Assembly (NCBI GenBank): GCA_910584615.1
Contig: CAJUAM010000006.1
Coordinates: 1 to 64,000, forward strand
DNA length: 64,000 nt
DNA from: an uncultured Dorea sp.
GTDB taxonomy: Bacteria; Bacillota; Clostridia; Lachnospirales; Lachnospiraceae
Reading direction: 5' to 3'
The notes beneath the pieces were generated by a model. The model saw nothing but the letters and a program-made list of their open reading frames with translations. It made no database searches and was not told where the DNA came from. Made by a program: the position numbers and the translations under genes. Shown here piece by piece: positions 45,210 to 53,263 of this stretch (its first letter is position 1; every line of letters begins with the position of its first letter).

Positions 45210-45404
45210 TTATTTTTGTCCGGCTGATTTCTTTCTCCGGGCGAGAAGTCCTCCGATCCGCCCCGTTTCTTTGGATGAAAGAGAGCGCCATCCATCCGCC
45301 ATTACCCGGTCTAAAAGGCCAAGCTCTTCTGCAATTTCATATTTCATCTTCTCTTCTTGTGTCAACTCATCAATCTTAATCTCTTTTTGCTTTTTCTTTG
45401 CCAT
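45210..45404 (-). CDS. Small acid-soluble spore protein, alpha/beta type (divergent)
   Basis: A 64-residue basic protein. The core KYEIAEELGLLDRVMADGW contains the germination-protease-type EIAEELG segment, and SSKETGRIGGLLARR matches the family Gly-Gly region. Such proteins coat spore DNA and supply amino acids at germination, so this supports a spore-forming host. The sequence differs from Bacillus SspA/B in the middle (LLDRVMADGWRSLS), a variant common in Clostridia. No clear sigma-G promoter was recognised upstream. Confidence 0.82.
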   Translation of the reverse strand: MAKKKQKEIKIDELTQEEKMKYEIAEELGLLDRVMADGWRSLSSKETGRIGGLLARRKKSAGQK

Positions 45405-45605
45405 CTAAATTCTCCTTTCCACATGATTGCCCAACGGCATACCGGTATCCTTATAGATTTCCTTATTATTGGCGATTCGATATAAGTATTGACACTCTCA
45501 GAGAAAATATACATTACAGAACGCAAAGAAGGGACCCTGCCTTTTAACCCCAGCTCCTTAAGCTAAAGTTTCCAAATAAGACAAAGCCCCTCTTATCTCA
45601 TACTT

Positions 45606-45797
45606 CTACATCTGCGGCTCATCCGGAACTATGATCGCAGCAATAAAATATGCAAGTATCCCGCTTCCGGTACACGCCAAAAGCACCAGTCCCAGACGGA
45701 TCAACGTCGGATCTATGTTAAAATATCCGGCAATTCCCCCACACACGCCGCAGATCATGCGGTCCCTTCTTGAACGATATAATCTTTTTGGTTCCAT
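45606..45797 (-). CDS. PspC domain small membrane protein
   Basis: A 63-residue protein: basic start RLYRSRRDRMICGVCGG, the PspC signature YFNIDPTLIRLG, and one membrane span. PspC domains take part in envelope-stress responses. Last gene of padR-HAAS-toastrack-pspC, 15 nt after the toastrack gene. The 200 bases downstream, up to the SASP gene, hold nothing recognised beyond a weak hairpin. Confidence 0.88.
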   Translation of the reverse strand: MEPKRLYRSRRDRMICGVCGGIAGYFNIDPTLIRLGLVLLACTGSGILAYFIAAIIVPDEPQM

Positions 45798-45812
45798 ATT
45801 TTTTCCTCCTGT

Positions 45813-46823
45813 CTACATCTCTGAAAAATTAACAGTTACACTTCCGATTCCACAACTTACATCCATATGCTTTGCGGCATTATTGTTGATCGTCTTCTCT
45901 GCTCCAATACCTGAATATGAAGCTTCCCCACATACTATCTCGCCGATCCCGCAATCAATTTCATAATTATAGTCTTTCTCTTTTCCGATAGCGGTATAAG
46001 AAATCTCACCTACGCCGCAGTCAATATTGGCCTCTGCGTAAGCAGTTCCGACTGCCGTAAGGGCCCCCGCGCCGCAGTCCAGATCCACTTCCGCCGCGAC
46101 AAAGTTATCTACAACTCCTTCTCCTGCTCCCACGCCAATGGAAAGTTCATTGGCGCAGATATCCTGAACGTGGAGGTATCCTCCCACAAGCTCTAAGGAA
46201 GCTTCCTTAAACTGGCAGTCCGGCGGTATATGGATGATGACTTTCCCTGCTTTCATTTTTCCGACACCTATCACCTTCTTTTTTGTCACCAGCTTAAGCT
46301 CGCTGCCGTCCATGTAACACTTAAGCCCCAAACGTTTGCTTATATTGTCTGTCTCAATCTGGATTTCATTAGAAGAAGACGAACGATCCACCTCCAGAAT
46401 GCCTCCCCACATATATACATCTATGGCGTCCACTCCTGTAAACCTCTGGCTTCCTGTACCATAGACCACCTCGCTGCTGCTCCCTTTATTCGTTACAACA
46501 CCCATGCTTTCGCTTCCTATATGATTTTCATGGCCAGGCTGTTCCTCGTGATGCCAGTTATAGTTGTCATCAATGTCGTCATCGTCGTCATCGTCATCAT
46601 CGTCGTCATCATCATCGTCATAATAATCATCATAATAATCGTTATCTGTATAATCGTTACTCTTCATTACACCTCTTGGGCCAAAAATCCCAAATCCATT
46701 CGGGTATCTGTTTTCAATTGCTTCCACGGTCACTCCCAGGACAAACGATATAGAACAGCACACCAGACCAATCCCGGCACACACCGCGCACACGATCCAA
46801 AACACCTTCCATCCTTTTCTCAT
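45813..46823 (-). CDS. Toastrack (DUF4097-like) membrane protein with a poly-aspartate tract
   Basis: A 336-residue protein with one N-terminal membrane span (about 8-30), an extremely acidic linker with 15 consecutive Asp residues around positions 69-83, and a C-terminal beta-repeat region (about 130-336) with the rung-like pattern VDLDCGAGALTAVG, NIDCGVGEISYTAIG and EIDCGIGEIVCG, typical of toastrack/DUF4097 domains. These occur in LiaF-like envelope-stress modules with HAAS and PadR proteins, as here. 2 nt after the HAAS gene. Confidence 0.82.
   Translation of the reverse strand: MRKGWKVFWIVCAVCAGIGLVCCSISFVLGVTVEAIENRYPNGFGIFGPRGVMKSNDYTDNDYYDDYYDDDDDDDDDDDDDDDIDDNYNWHHEEQPGHENHIGSESMGVVTNKGSSSEVVYGTGSQRFTGVDAIDVYMWGGILEVDRSSSSNEIQIETDNISKRLGLKCYMDGSELKLVTKKKVIGVGKMKAGKVIIHIPPDCQFKEASLELVGGYLHVQDICANELSIGVGAGEGVVDNFVAAEVDLDCGAGALTAVGTAYAEANIDCGVGEISYTAIGKEKDYNYEIDCGIGEIVCGEASYSGIGAEKTINNNAAKHMDVSCGIGSVTVNFSEM
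46576..46620. repeat. Trinucleotide repeat encoding poly-Asp
   Basis: Forty-five bases of mixed GTC/ATC units (GAC/GAT codons on the minus strand) inside the toastrack gene, followed by more Asp/Tyr codons. Codons alternate, which limits but does not exclude slippage. A length change in units of three would alter only the linker. Confidence 0.75.
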
Positions 46824-46825
46824 CC

Positions 46826-47545
46826 TTACGCCACCACCCTTCTATGAAAAGGTCTGCTAAAGATCCACACGATCCCTCTGCATATACCAGGTATCACAAC
46901 GATGCACAGCTTTACTCCTGCCACCGTTCCAATCGCCCCGATCACTCCAAGTATCAATCCTGTTCCAATAAGCGCCAGTCCCACGGCAACTTCCGGTATG
47001 ACTGTAAAAATCCCGGCACATACCAGAACTACTCCTGCAATAGCAATGGCCGCGAATCCTATAACTATCGCGAAGAAAAAAGCAAACAATGATACGACAC
47101 AGGCCAACACCACCAATACGATGGCAACCGCGCATGGGATAATAATCGGCGCTCCCACAAGTATGATCGCAATGATCAGAATCACTTTTAAGATATTATT
47201 GCTCCAAGGCTTCTGCTTCTCTTCATTGTCCATATCCCCGCCGTATTGGTACTCCTGATTTTTTGCAGGCTTTTCTCTTTTGGCAGGCATATTCTTCTCA
47301 TCTGTTCTGCTGTCCTGACAGCCCGTCTCTGTATATACCCTCTCTGCCTGCTGCCCTAAAAGATCCGCCTTGATCTTTTGGGCGACCTTCTTTGGACTCT
47401 CAAGCTCTGATATCACTTCGCCTTCTTTATCTTCACCTGCATCATCAAAATAGTCATTGTAAAACTGCATTGCATCTCTGCGTTCTTCCTCCGGTACATC
47501 CTGCAAAAGTGCAGCTAATTCAGTCATAAATTCTATGCGGTTCAT
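46826..47545 (-). CDS. HAAS/DUF1700 membrane protein
   Basis: A 239-residue protein. The N-terminal HAAS helix bundle (MNRIEFMTELAALLQDVPEEER, FYNDYFDDAGE, ELESPKKVAQKI) is followed by a charged linker and four or five membrane spans rich in Ile, Ala and Gly. HAAS proteins are regularly encoded with PadR repressors and toastrack proteins. Its start overlaps the padR stop by 4 nt. Function is likely envelope or antibiotic-stress sensing, by context. Confidence 0.85.
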   Translation of the reverse strand: MNRIEFMTELAALLQDVPEEERRDAMQFYNDYFDDAGEDKEGEVISELESPKKVAQKIKADLLGQQAERVYTETGCQDSRTDEKNMPAKREKPAKNQEYQYGGDMDNEEKQKPWSNNILKVILIIAIILVGAPIIIPCAVAIVLVVLACVVSLFAFFFAIVIGFAAIAIAGVVLVCAGIFTVIPEVAVGLALIGTGLILGVIGAIGTVAGVKLCIVVIPGICRGIVWIFSRPFHRRVVA

Positions 47546-47865
47546 GCAAACTCTCCTCCTTCAAATAATCCATTGATCCTGCTGGAATAATTCTTCCACT
47601 CTGTCTCATACAGCCTAAGCTGTGCTGTGCCCTTCTCCGTTACCTTATAGTATCTCCGGTTCCGTCCGTCAAACTGCCTGTCATATACTTCCAGACAATC
47701 CTCCTTCTGAAGGCGTCTCAGCACAGGATACAGGGTAGATTCCGACACTTCGATGGCTTTTCTTACATCTTGCGTAATCTTATATCCATAGGTGCCTTCC
47801 TTATCCCTGGACACAACTGCCAGCACAATCGCATCCAGAAGCGCTGCTCCTGTGTTAAATACCAT
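47542..47865 (-). CDS. PadR family transcriptional regulator
   Basis: A 107-residue winged-helix repressor. Typical PadR sequence: AIVLAVVSRDKEGTYGYKITQD, then VSESTLYPVLRRLQKEDCLE, and the wing GRNRRYYKVTEKG. It leads the padR-HAAS-toastrack-pspC unit and presumably autoregulates it through the palindrome at 47936. Confidence 0.92.
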   Translation of the reverse strand: MVFNTGAALLDAIVLAVVSRDKEGTYGYKITQDVRKAIEVSESTLYPVLRRLQKEDCLEVYDRQFDGRNRRYYKVTEKGTAQLRLYETEWKNYSSRINGLFEGGEFA

Positions 47866-47935
47866 ATGCCCACTCCTTTTTCATATTTCTTGGATTTGCA
47901 ATATTCTATGATTCAACAATATTGTTTTTATGGCT

Positions 47936-47956
47936 ATATTATATGTTGTATAATAT
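47936..47956. promoter_or_regulatory. Inverted repeat upstream of padR, candidate operator
   Basis: ATATTATA and TATAATAT form an 8-bp perfect inverted repeat around TGTTG, about 70 bases upstream of padR. It overlaps plausible -10-like sequence on both strands. An AT-rich palindrome could be chance; its place in front of an autoregulated repressor gene raises its value. Confidence 0.4.
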
Positions 47957-47984
47957 TATTTGTCAATATAAAATTTCAAAAAAA

Positions 47985-48016
47985 ACAGCGGATGAATAAA
48001 AATATCCATTCGCTGT
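47985..48016. terminator. Terminator downstream of the first paralogous secreted protein gene
   Basis: A hairpin with arms ACAGCG and CGCTGT, extended by GATGAATA/TATCCATT with mismatches. An A-run on the left gives a U-run for the minus-strand gene that stops at 48055. Confidence 0.78.
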
Positions 48017-48054
48017 AAAAAATCTGTTTCTCCAAAAAGGTCTTTCAGATGATC

Positions 48055-48933
48055 CTATTTGATCTCCCAGTAACTTTTTTCACTGATTTCTTTTGATTTT
48101 TTTGTTTTCATATCGTAACGGTAACATTTATATTTACTTCCTTTTGTTTTCATGTAATACACATATCTGGAAGTGATCTTCCTTGTATTATACGGATCCG
48201 CAGATAGTTTTTTTACATGGGTCTTTTTATTTTTACCGGTCAGGCTGCAGCTCTTGATCGTTATAGATGAAGCGTTGACTTTTTCCGCATAATACACTTT
48301 CCCTGATGAAAAGCTGAGTCCGCTGATGACTTTATTGCTGATTTTAACGAATTTTCCGGTCTTACAATTATAAATATATGCTTTGCCGCTAAAAGTGTAA
48401 CCATCCCCAAAGAGCATGTACTGCTTATATTGATCCCGCAAAGTGGCCTTTTTTATGATACGTTTTGCCTTTTTCGTTTTTATGTTCAGACGATAAGTAT
48501 CCATACCGCCAACACCAGTCGAAATATATAAATTCCCATTGTAGTAACCACTAATACTATACGCATCTTTCACTTTTCCGATAAGTTTACGGCTTTTTCC
48601 GCTGGTTTTCACAGAATAAATATAATCATTTTTTTCGCCCGGACGCACTTCGTTATAATAAACCGTTGAACCGTTGGATACTACTCCTCCCCAAATCTGA
48701 TTCCCTTTAGAAGGTTTGGCAATTACTTTTCCTGCCCCTGTCTTGGATTTGGAAGAATAAATCTTACCGTTGGATGACCAGAGATAGTATCCTCCCACTT
48801 TCTCCCGCCCCTTATCAAAATAAACTGTTTTGAATGCCGCAGCTTCGGTCTTCATCGGCCGTACAAAACAAAGTCCTGCCAGAACGCAGATCGTAAGAAT
48901 GCCCAGAAAACCTAATTTTTTTTGTTTCTTCAT
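48055..48933 (-). CDS. Secreted beta-propeller-like protein, paralog A (DUF5050-like)
   Basis: A 292-residue exported protein with signal peptide (LGFLGILTICVLAGLCFV, cleavage near MKTEAAA) and a series of short beta repeats of the type GKIYSSKSKTGAGKV, YYNGNLYISTG and SGKVYYAEK, resembling the DUF5050/propeller-like blades of clostridial surface proteins. Strongly basic (many Lys). About half or more of residues match the neighbour at 49144, so the pair arose by tandem duplication. No cell-wall anchor, so probably released or loosely bound. Expression is probably set by the G-tract promoter upstream. Function unknown. Confidence 0.75.
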   Translation of the reverse strand: MKKQKKLGFLGILTICVLAGLCFVRPMKTEAAAFKTVYFDKGREKVGGYYLWSSNGKIYSSKSKTGAGKVIAKPSKGNQIWGGVVSNGSTVYYNEVRPGEKNDYIYSVKTSGKSRKLIGKVKDAYSISGYYNGNLYISTGVGGMDTYRLNIKTKKAKRIIKKATLRDQYKQYMLFGDGYTFSGKAYIYNCKTGKFVKISNKVISGLSFSSGKVYYAEKVNASSITIKSCSLTGKNKKTHVKKLSADPYNTRKITSRYVYYMKTKGSKYKCYRYDMKTKKSKEISEKSYWEIK

Positions 48934-48975
48934 AATTTTCTCCTTTCTTTATTGATTCATAATCAAGTCACTTCT

Positions 48976-49008
48976 ATAATACCCCCCCCCCCCTCTATAT
49001 TTTGTCAA
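48976..49008 (-). promoter_or_regulatory. Promoter of paralog A with 12-G tract between -35 and -10
   Basis: On the minus strand -35 TTGACA (49008-49003), nine bases, then 12 consecutive G (48993-48982), then -10 TATTAT (48981-48976). The spacer is 21 bp, four more than optimal. A poly-G run inside a promoter spacer is the known layout of slippage-based phase variation, so this promoter would be weak or off at the length read here. Homopolymer length may also be a sequencing error. Confidence 0.72.
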
Positions 49009-49037
49009 GCCTGACTACATTTTCCCAAAAAACATAA

Positions 49038-49086
49038 CGAGGGTACCGCAAAATCATCCAAACAGATAATTGTGCGATACCCTCCG
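49038..49086 (-). terminator. Terminator of paralog B
   Basis: A hairpin with arms CGAGGGTACCGCA and TGCGATACCCTCCG (small mismatches), followed on the minus strand by GTTATGTTTTTT. It separates the two paralogous transcription units, so each depends on its own promoter. Confidence 0.7.
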
Positions 49087-49143
49087 TAAATGTTTTGGCT
49101 TCAGCAGAAATTTCTTAGAATAAACCGCCCTCCCGAAAACAGA

Positions 49144-50034
49144 TCAAGCTTCCTTTATGTATGTATTAAGGCTGATCTTCTTTGCTTTTTTCTTTTTTAT
49201 ATCGTAACGGTAATACTGTTGTTTCCCTTTCGAATCTGCCCAATAATACACATATTTGGACGTAATTTTTCCTATATTGTACCTATTCGCGGATAGTTTC
49301 TTTACAAGGGTCTTTTTGTTTTTGCCGGTCAGACTGCAGCTCTTTATTCTGACAGACTTAGCATTGATTTTTTCTGCGTAATACACTTTTCCTGACGAAA
49401 AATTCAGTCCGCTGACAACTTTATTGCTGATCTTAACAGATTTTCCAGTCTTGCAGTTATAAATATACGCATTGTTTCGGATTCCTCCCTCACGGCTCAT
49501 ATAGGTAGCATGATGGAGGAGCAGATATTGCTTGTATTGATCATATACGACAAGTTCTTTCCCAATCTTTTTTCCCTTTTTCGTTTTTACATTCAAACGA
49601 TAAGTACTCATATCCGGGCCGATAAGACCGTACGAAATATATAAATTTCCATTATAGTACGCGGCGATTTGATACAAATCTTTCACTTTGGCAATGCGCT
49701 TACGGTCTTTTCCGCTGGTCTTTACAGAATAAACGTAACCATATGCTGCATTTGGACTCAATTGGGAATAATACACCACAGAGCCATTGGTTACAATATT
49801 TCCCCAGCCGCCTGGTTCGGCTATTACTTTTCCCGCTCCTTTCTTTGATTTGGAAGCATAGATCTTACCGTTTTTCTTCCAGAAATAAGTTCCTCCGATT
49901 TTCTTCTGGCCCGACTCTAAACTGGTCGTCTGGAATGAGGCAGCTTCGGCCTTCATCGGTTTCACAAAGCACAGGCCAGCCATAATACAGAGCGTAAAGA
50001 TGCAAAGCAGCCCCCATTTTTTTGTTTTTTTCAT
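49144..50034 (-). CDS. Secreted beta-propeller-like protein, paralog B (DUF5050-like)
   Basis: A 296-residue exported protein paralogous to the product at 48055: the same signal peptide type (CIFTLCIMAGLCFVKPMKAEA), the same blade order (GKIYASKSKKGAGKV, YYNGNLYISYG, SGKVYYAEK) and the same Lys-rich C-terminus. Differences cluster in the middle blades. It has its own G-tract promoter and terminator. Function unknown; surface or secreted antigen-like role is an inference from secretion plus the promoter. Confidence 0.75.
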   Translation of the reverse strand: MKKTKKWGLLCIFTLCIMAGLCFVKPMKAEAASFQTTSLESGQKKIGGTYFWKKNGKIYASKSKKGAGKVIAEPGGWGNIVTNGSVVYYSQLSPNAAYGYVYSVKTSGKDRKRIAKVKDLYQIAAYYNGNLYISYGLIGPDMSTYRLNVKTKKGKKIGKELVVYDQYKQYLLLHHATYMSREGGIRNNAYIYNCKTGKSVKISNKVVSGLNFSSGKVYYAEKINAKSVRIKSCSLTGKNKKTLVKKLSANRYNIGKITSKYVYYWADSKGKQQYYRYDIKKKKAKKISLNTYIKEA

Positions 50035-50076
50035 AAGTCTCTCCTTTCCTTATTGTATCATCATCTATTCTTCTCT

Positions 50077-50107
50077 ATAATACCCCCCCCCCTATATATT
50101 TTGTCAA
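50077..50107 (-). promoter_or_regulatory. Promoter of paralog B with 10-G tract between -35 and -10
   Basis: On the minus strand -35 TTGACA (50107-50102), nine bases, 10 consecutive G (50092-50083), -10 TATTAT (50082-50077). The spacer is 19 bp. Except for two bases and the G number, the core is the same as in front of paralog A, and in both a tract of eight would give 17 bp. Confidence 0.72.
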
Positions 50108-50150
50108 GCAATGCCGCGCATTTTCGCTGTACATATATCACTTTAAGTTT

Positions 50151-51029
50151 TTACTCTGTTATTTTCTCAAAGTGCTGGTAATCCTTTGAACTATTCCAGT
50201 CTCCACCCCAGACAAAGCCGTGTTTCTTAAATATTTGAAAACAGATATCATCATGACTGATCATATGTTCCTTTTTCTGGTCTCTGTCTGTATATTTTTC
50301 CATATCCTTATAATACTTCGCGAAACTCCCGTCGCTGTTATATTTTACATAAGGATTCTGCAGCGGATTGATATCAATAGCAAACCCCGCCGCATGCTTT
50401 GAAAGACGCTTTGTATTTGGCACTACCCGGTAATTAAAAGCAGAAGTATTGTTATGCTCGATAGAAGCGGTGTCTGAATCCACACTGTTCCCCGTCCAGT
50501 ACTTATCAATGAGATACATAGATTCAATCTCATATTCCCTGGCAAATAATTCTTGAAACACTTCTCTGCAGTCTTCGGCAATCTTCGCATTCACGATCAG
50601 TTCTCCTGCCTGGATCTCATGGTCATAATTATAATGCAGTATTTTCAGGTATCTAAGCTCTTCTAACTGTATATCATCATTTTCGACATATGATCTGCCG
50701 TCAATATATTGCCGGATGTCATCATCTATCTCATTAACAGTAAAGTATTTTGCGGCCTGCCGCGTATCAACTTTAAAATCCGCAAGCACCGTCCCCGCCT
50801 CTATATCATCCAGATTTTCCAGATATGCCGGCTTATTGTCCTCTTTAGAAGCATAGTCCTTTGTGGTACTTCCTTTCACCAGACCATCATCCTGCCCAGT
50901 CTCTGTATATCTCTCACTGTTACCTTCCATATCTTCACCACAAAAAAGTATGATCCAGACAAGAAATAAAAACATCATGCCCGTAAAAAACCAGGCCCGC
51001 TGATTTCGCCTCTTTCTGCGTCTTTTCAT
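50151..51029 (-). CDS. M15 family D-alanyl-D-alanine carboxypeptidase-like protein
   Basis: A 292-residue membrane-anchored protein with a very basic start, one span (about 14-29), a linker, and a C-terminal M15C-type peptidase domain. Zinc ligands are in SKHAAGFAIDINP and in the DYQHFE motif near the end, with GFVWGGDWN between. It would trim peptide stems in peptidoglycan or cleave endolysin-like bonds. The start at 51029 follows AGAGGTGG; a GTG two codons upstream is possible. 24 nt after the preceding gene. Confidence 0.85.
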   Translation of the reverse strand: MKRRRKRRNQRAWFFTGMMFLFLVWIILFCGEDMEGNSERYTETGQDDGLVKGSTTKDYASKEDNKPAYLENLDDIEAGTVLADFKVDTRQAAKYFTVNEIDDDIRQYIDGRSYVENDDIQLEELRYLKILHYNYDHEIQAGELIVNAKIAEDCREVFQELFAREYEIESMYLIDKYWTGNSVDSDTASIEHNNTSAFNYRVVPNTKRLSKHAAGFAIDINPLQNPYVKYNSDGSFAKYYKDMEKYTDRDQKKEHMISHDDICFQIFKKHGFVWGGDWNSSKDYQHFEKITE

Positions 51030-51053
51030 AGCCACCTCTTTTATATCTTAAAA

Positions 51054-51971
51054 CTAATTCCCTTTTCCGTAAATTCCGACTTCGGCAATACAGGTATCAT
51101 CCCACTGACTTCCTTCATAGACAGACTTGATCATTATATCTATCTCTGAAACAGGACATTCCTCAGAAAATTCTATCCAGTATTCCACCTGCCCGTCCGG
51201 AAAAGTCACGGACTGTGTTACATCCCCGGCTGTTATTTCCAACTCCTTCGGTCTGTTATTGCCGTCATAATATTCGCCGGAATTCCAATTTCCTAATTGG
51301 AACGACATATATTTTACCATATATGTTTTTGAAAGTCCGAGATGGATACTTTCTCCGATCCCGTCTCCGTCTACTCCCTCCTGCCACGAAGTTTTCGGAT
51401 TGCCGTCCACGGCTTTATACGCACTGTTGTCCGTTCCCTCCTGAGAAATCACAGAGCTTGCCGATGCTTCACTAACCGTTAATTTATAATATTGATCAAA
51501 ATCTCCCGGCTCTCCGACAAAGGAAAGTCTGATCTCTTCAGCAGTATCTTCTGACTCATCTTCCGCTTCTGACGGTTCCTTGTGATCTTTATCTTTTGTC
51601 CCGTCAGGATCATCTTCCTGACTTTTTGCGAGGGTCTGTTCCGTTTCTTCCTGCATGCGCCTTTCATTCGCATCCATCGTAGTAAATAATATCCAGATAG
51701 CTGCCAGCAAAAGAACCATGATCAAAACGACAATCGCGATCACTCCAAGATATTTTTTTGAGCTTTTTACCGGATATTCCCGCACATATTCACGGCTTTC
51801 CCGCCTCTCCCACGATGTATCCGGAAGTTCCCCTGTTATCTCCTTTGACAATTGTCTGAGCAATCTCTCCTGAAGCTCATCCACATCCTGCCCGCTCTCT
51901 GTTTCCTGCCCGCAATACGGACAAAATGACGCATCCTCCGGAATTTTGCGTTCACAATACATACATTTCAT
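51054..51971 (-). CDS. Zinc-ribbon membrane protein with discoidin-like (NADase-type glycan-binding) domain
   Basis: A 305-residue protein. An N-terminal zinc ribbon (CMYCERKIPEDASFCPYCG) lies inside the cell, followed by one membrane span (about 75-97), an acidic Glu/Asp linker, and an extracellular F5/8C-like domain of the NADase-type glycan-binding kind (AYKAVDGNPKTSWQEG and the C-terminal IAEVGIYG). It may tie an external ligand to a cytoplasmic partner. The start ATG at 51971 follows AAAGGTG; the upstream GTG is less likely. It follows tyrS by 21 nt, so it may be read from the T-box leader. Confidence 0.78.
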   Translation of the reverse strand: MKCMYCERKIPEDASFCPYCGQETESGQDVDELQERLLRQLSKEITGELPDTSWERRESREYVREYPVKSSKKYLGVIAIVVLIMVLLLAAIWILFTTMDANERRMQEETEQTLAKSQEDDPDGTKDKDHKEPSEAEDESEDTAEEIRLSFVGEPGDFDQYYKLTVSEASASSVISQEGTDNSAYKAVDGNPKTSWQEGVDGDGIGESIHLGLSKTYMVKYMSFQLGNWNSGEYYDGNNRPKELEITAGDVTQSVTFPDGQVEYWIEFSEECPVSEIDIMIKSVYEGSQWDDTCIAEVGIYGKGN

Positions 51972-51992
51972 TTTTCTCACCTTTTTTGATGG

Positions 51993-53213
51993 CTACATCA
52001 CCACTTTACAGAATTTCTTTTTGCCTCTCTTAAGAACGAGTCCGCCGTCCGATAAATCTGCTTTTGTATAAGACTTACCGATATCTGTTATCTTCTCACC
52101 GTCTACAGTAACTCCGCCCTGCTGCAGCGCGCGGCGTGCCTCGGAACGGGACGGAACAAGACCTGCTTTCACGAGCATAGATAATATATCAATCGTACCC
52201 TCTTTGAAATCCTCTTCTGACAGTTCTACTTTCGGCATATTTGCCGCGCTCCCCTGACTGAAAAGTGCTTTTGCAGCCTCTTTAGCCTTCTGCGCCTCCT
52301 CTTCACCATGAACAAGCTTTGTCAGCTCAAACGCGAGGATTTCCTTTGCCTGATTGAGCTGCGCGCCTTCCCATGCGTCCATCCTGTCAATCTCCTTTAG
52401 CGGAAGAAATGTAAGCATACGGATACATTTGAGGACATCCGGATCCGCTACATTTCTCCAGTACTGATAGAATTCGAAAGGTGAAGTCTTATCCGGGTCG
52501 AGCCATACAGCACCGCTCTGGGTCTTTCCCATCTTCTTTCCTTCAGAGTTGAGCAGGAGGGTAATAGTCATAGCACTTGCGTCCTTTCCAAGCTTACGCC
52601 TGATAAGTTCTGTTCCGCCAAGCATATTACTCCACTGATCATCACCGCCAAATTGAAGGTTACAGCCGTATTTCTGAAACAGCATATAGAAATCATAGCT
52701 CTGCATGATCATGTAGTTAAACTCAAGGAAGCTTAATCCTTTCTCCATCCTCTGCTTATAGCACTCTGCCGTAAGCATACGGTTTACACTGAAATGCGCC
52801 CCCACCTCACGGAGTACTTCAATATAATTAAGATCCAAAAGCCAGTCCGCATTGTTGACCATCAGGGCCTTGCCCTCGGAAAAGTCAATAAAACGGCTCA
52901 TCTGTTTTTTAAAGCAGTCACAATTATGCTGGATAGTCTCTGTCGTCATCATCTGACGCATATCCGTTCTCCCCGACGGATCTCCGATCATAGCCGTACC
53001 TCCTCCGATCAGGGCAATCGGCTTATTACCTGCCTCCTGCAGTCTCTTCATCAGGCAGAGCGCCATAAAGTGTCCCACATGAAGACTGTCCGCTGTCGGA
53101 TCAAATCCGATATAAAATGTCGCCTTCCCATTATTTACTAACTCCCTGATCAGCTCCTCGTCTGTAACCTGCGCAATCAATCCTCTCGCCTGTAATTCTT
53201 CATAAATTCCCAT
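51993..53213 (-). CDS. tyrS: Tyrosyl-tRNA synthetase
   Basis: A 406-residue class Ic synthetase charging tRNA-Tyr. It has the N-terminal YIGFDPTADSLHVGHF (HIGH-like), GGDDQWSNM, the KMGKT motif (KMSKS-like), and a C-terminal S4 domain (SEARRALQQGGVTVDGEKI). Controlled by the T-box leader at 53264-53551. Ribosome site AAGGAGAG. Confidence 0.96.
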   Translation of the reverse strand: MGIYEELQARGLIAQVTDEELIRELVNNGKATFYIGFDPTADSLHVGHFMALCLMKRLQEAGNKPIALIGGGTAMIGDPSGRTDMRQMMTTETIQHNCDCFKKQMSRFIDFSEGKALMVNNADWLLDLNYIEVLREVGAHFSVNRMLTAECYKQRMEKGLSFLEFNYMIMQSYDFYMLFQKYGCNLQFGGDDQWSNMLGGTELIRRKLGKDASAMTITLLLNSEGKKMGKTQSGAVWLDPDKTSPFEFYQYWRNVADPDVLKCIRMLTFLPLKEIDRMDAWEGAQLNQAKEILAFELTKLVHGEEEAQKAKEAAKALFSQGSAANMPKVELSEEDFKEGTIDILSMLVKAGLVPSRSEARRALQQGGVTVDGEKITDIGKSYTKADLSDGGLVLKRGKKKFCKVVM

Positions 53214-53263
53214 TTTTCATCTCTCCTTTTTATTTTATGTCTGACCGGCCGCCAGATAACTCT

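Noticed and set aside
45405..45605. Extra small gene or RNA between SASP and pspC
   Set aside because: Frames overlap the SASP start or lack ribosome sites; the only structure is a weak 6-bp hairpin.
46230..46847. Plus-strand frame opposite the toastrack gene with Ile/Val repeats
   Set aside because: It is the complement of the poly-Asp codon run and has no start signal.
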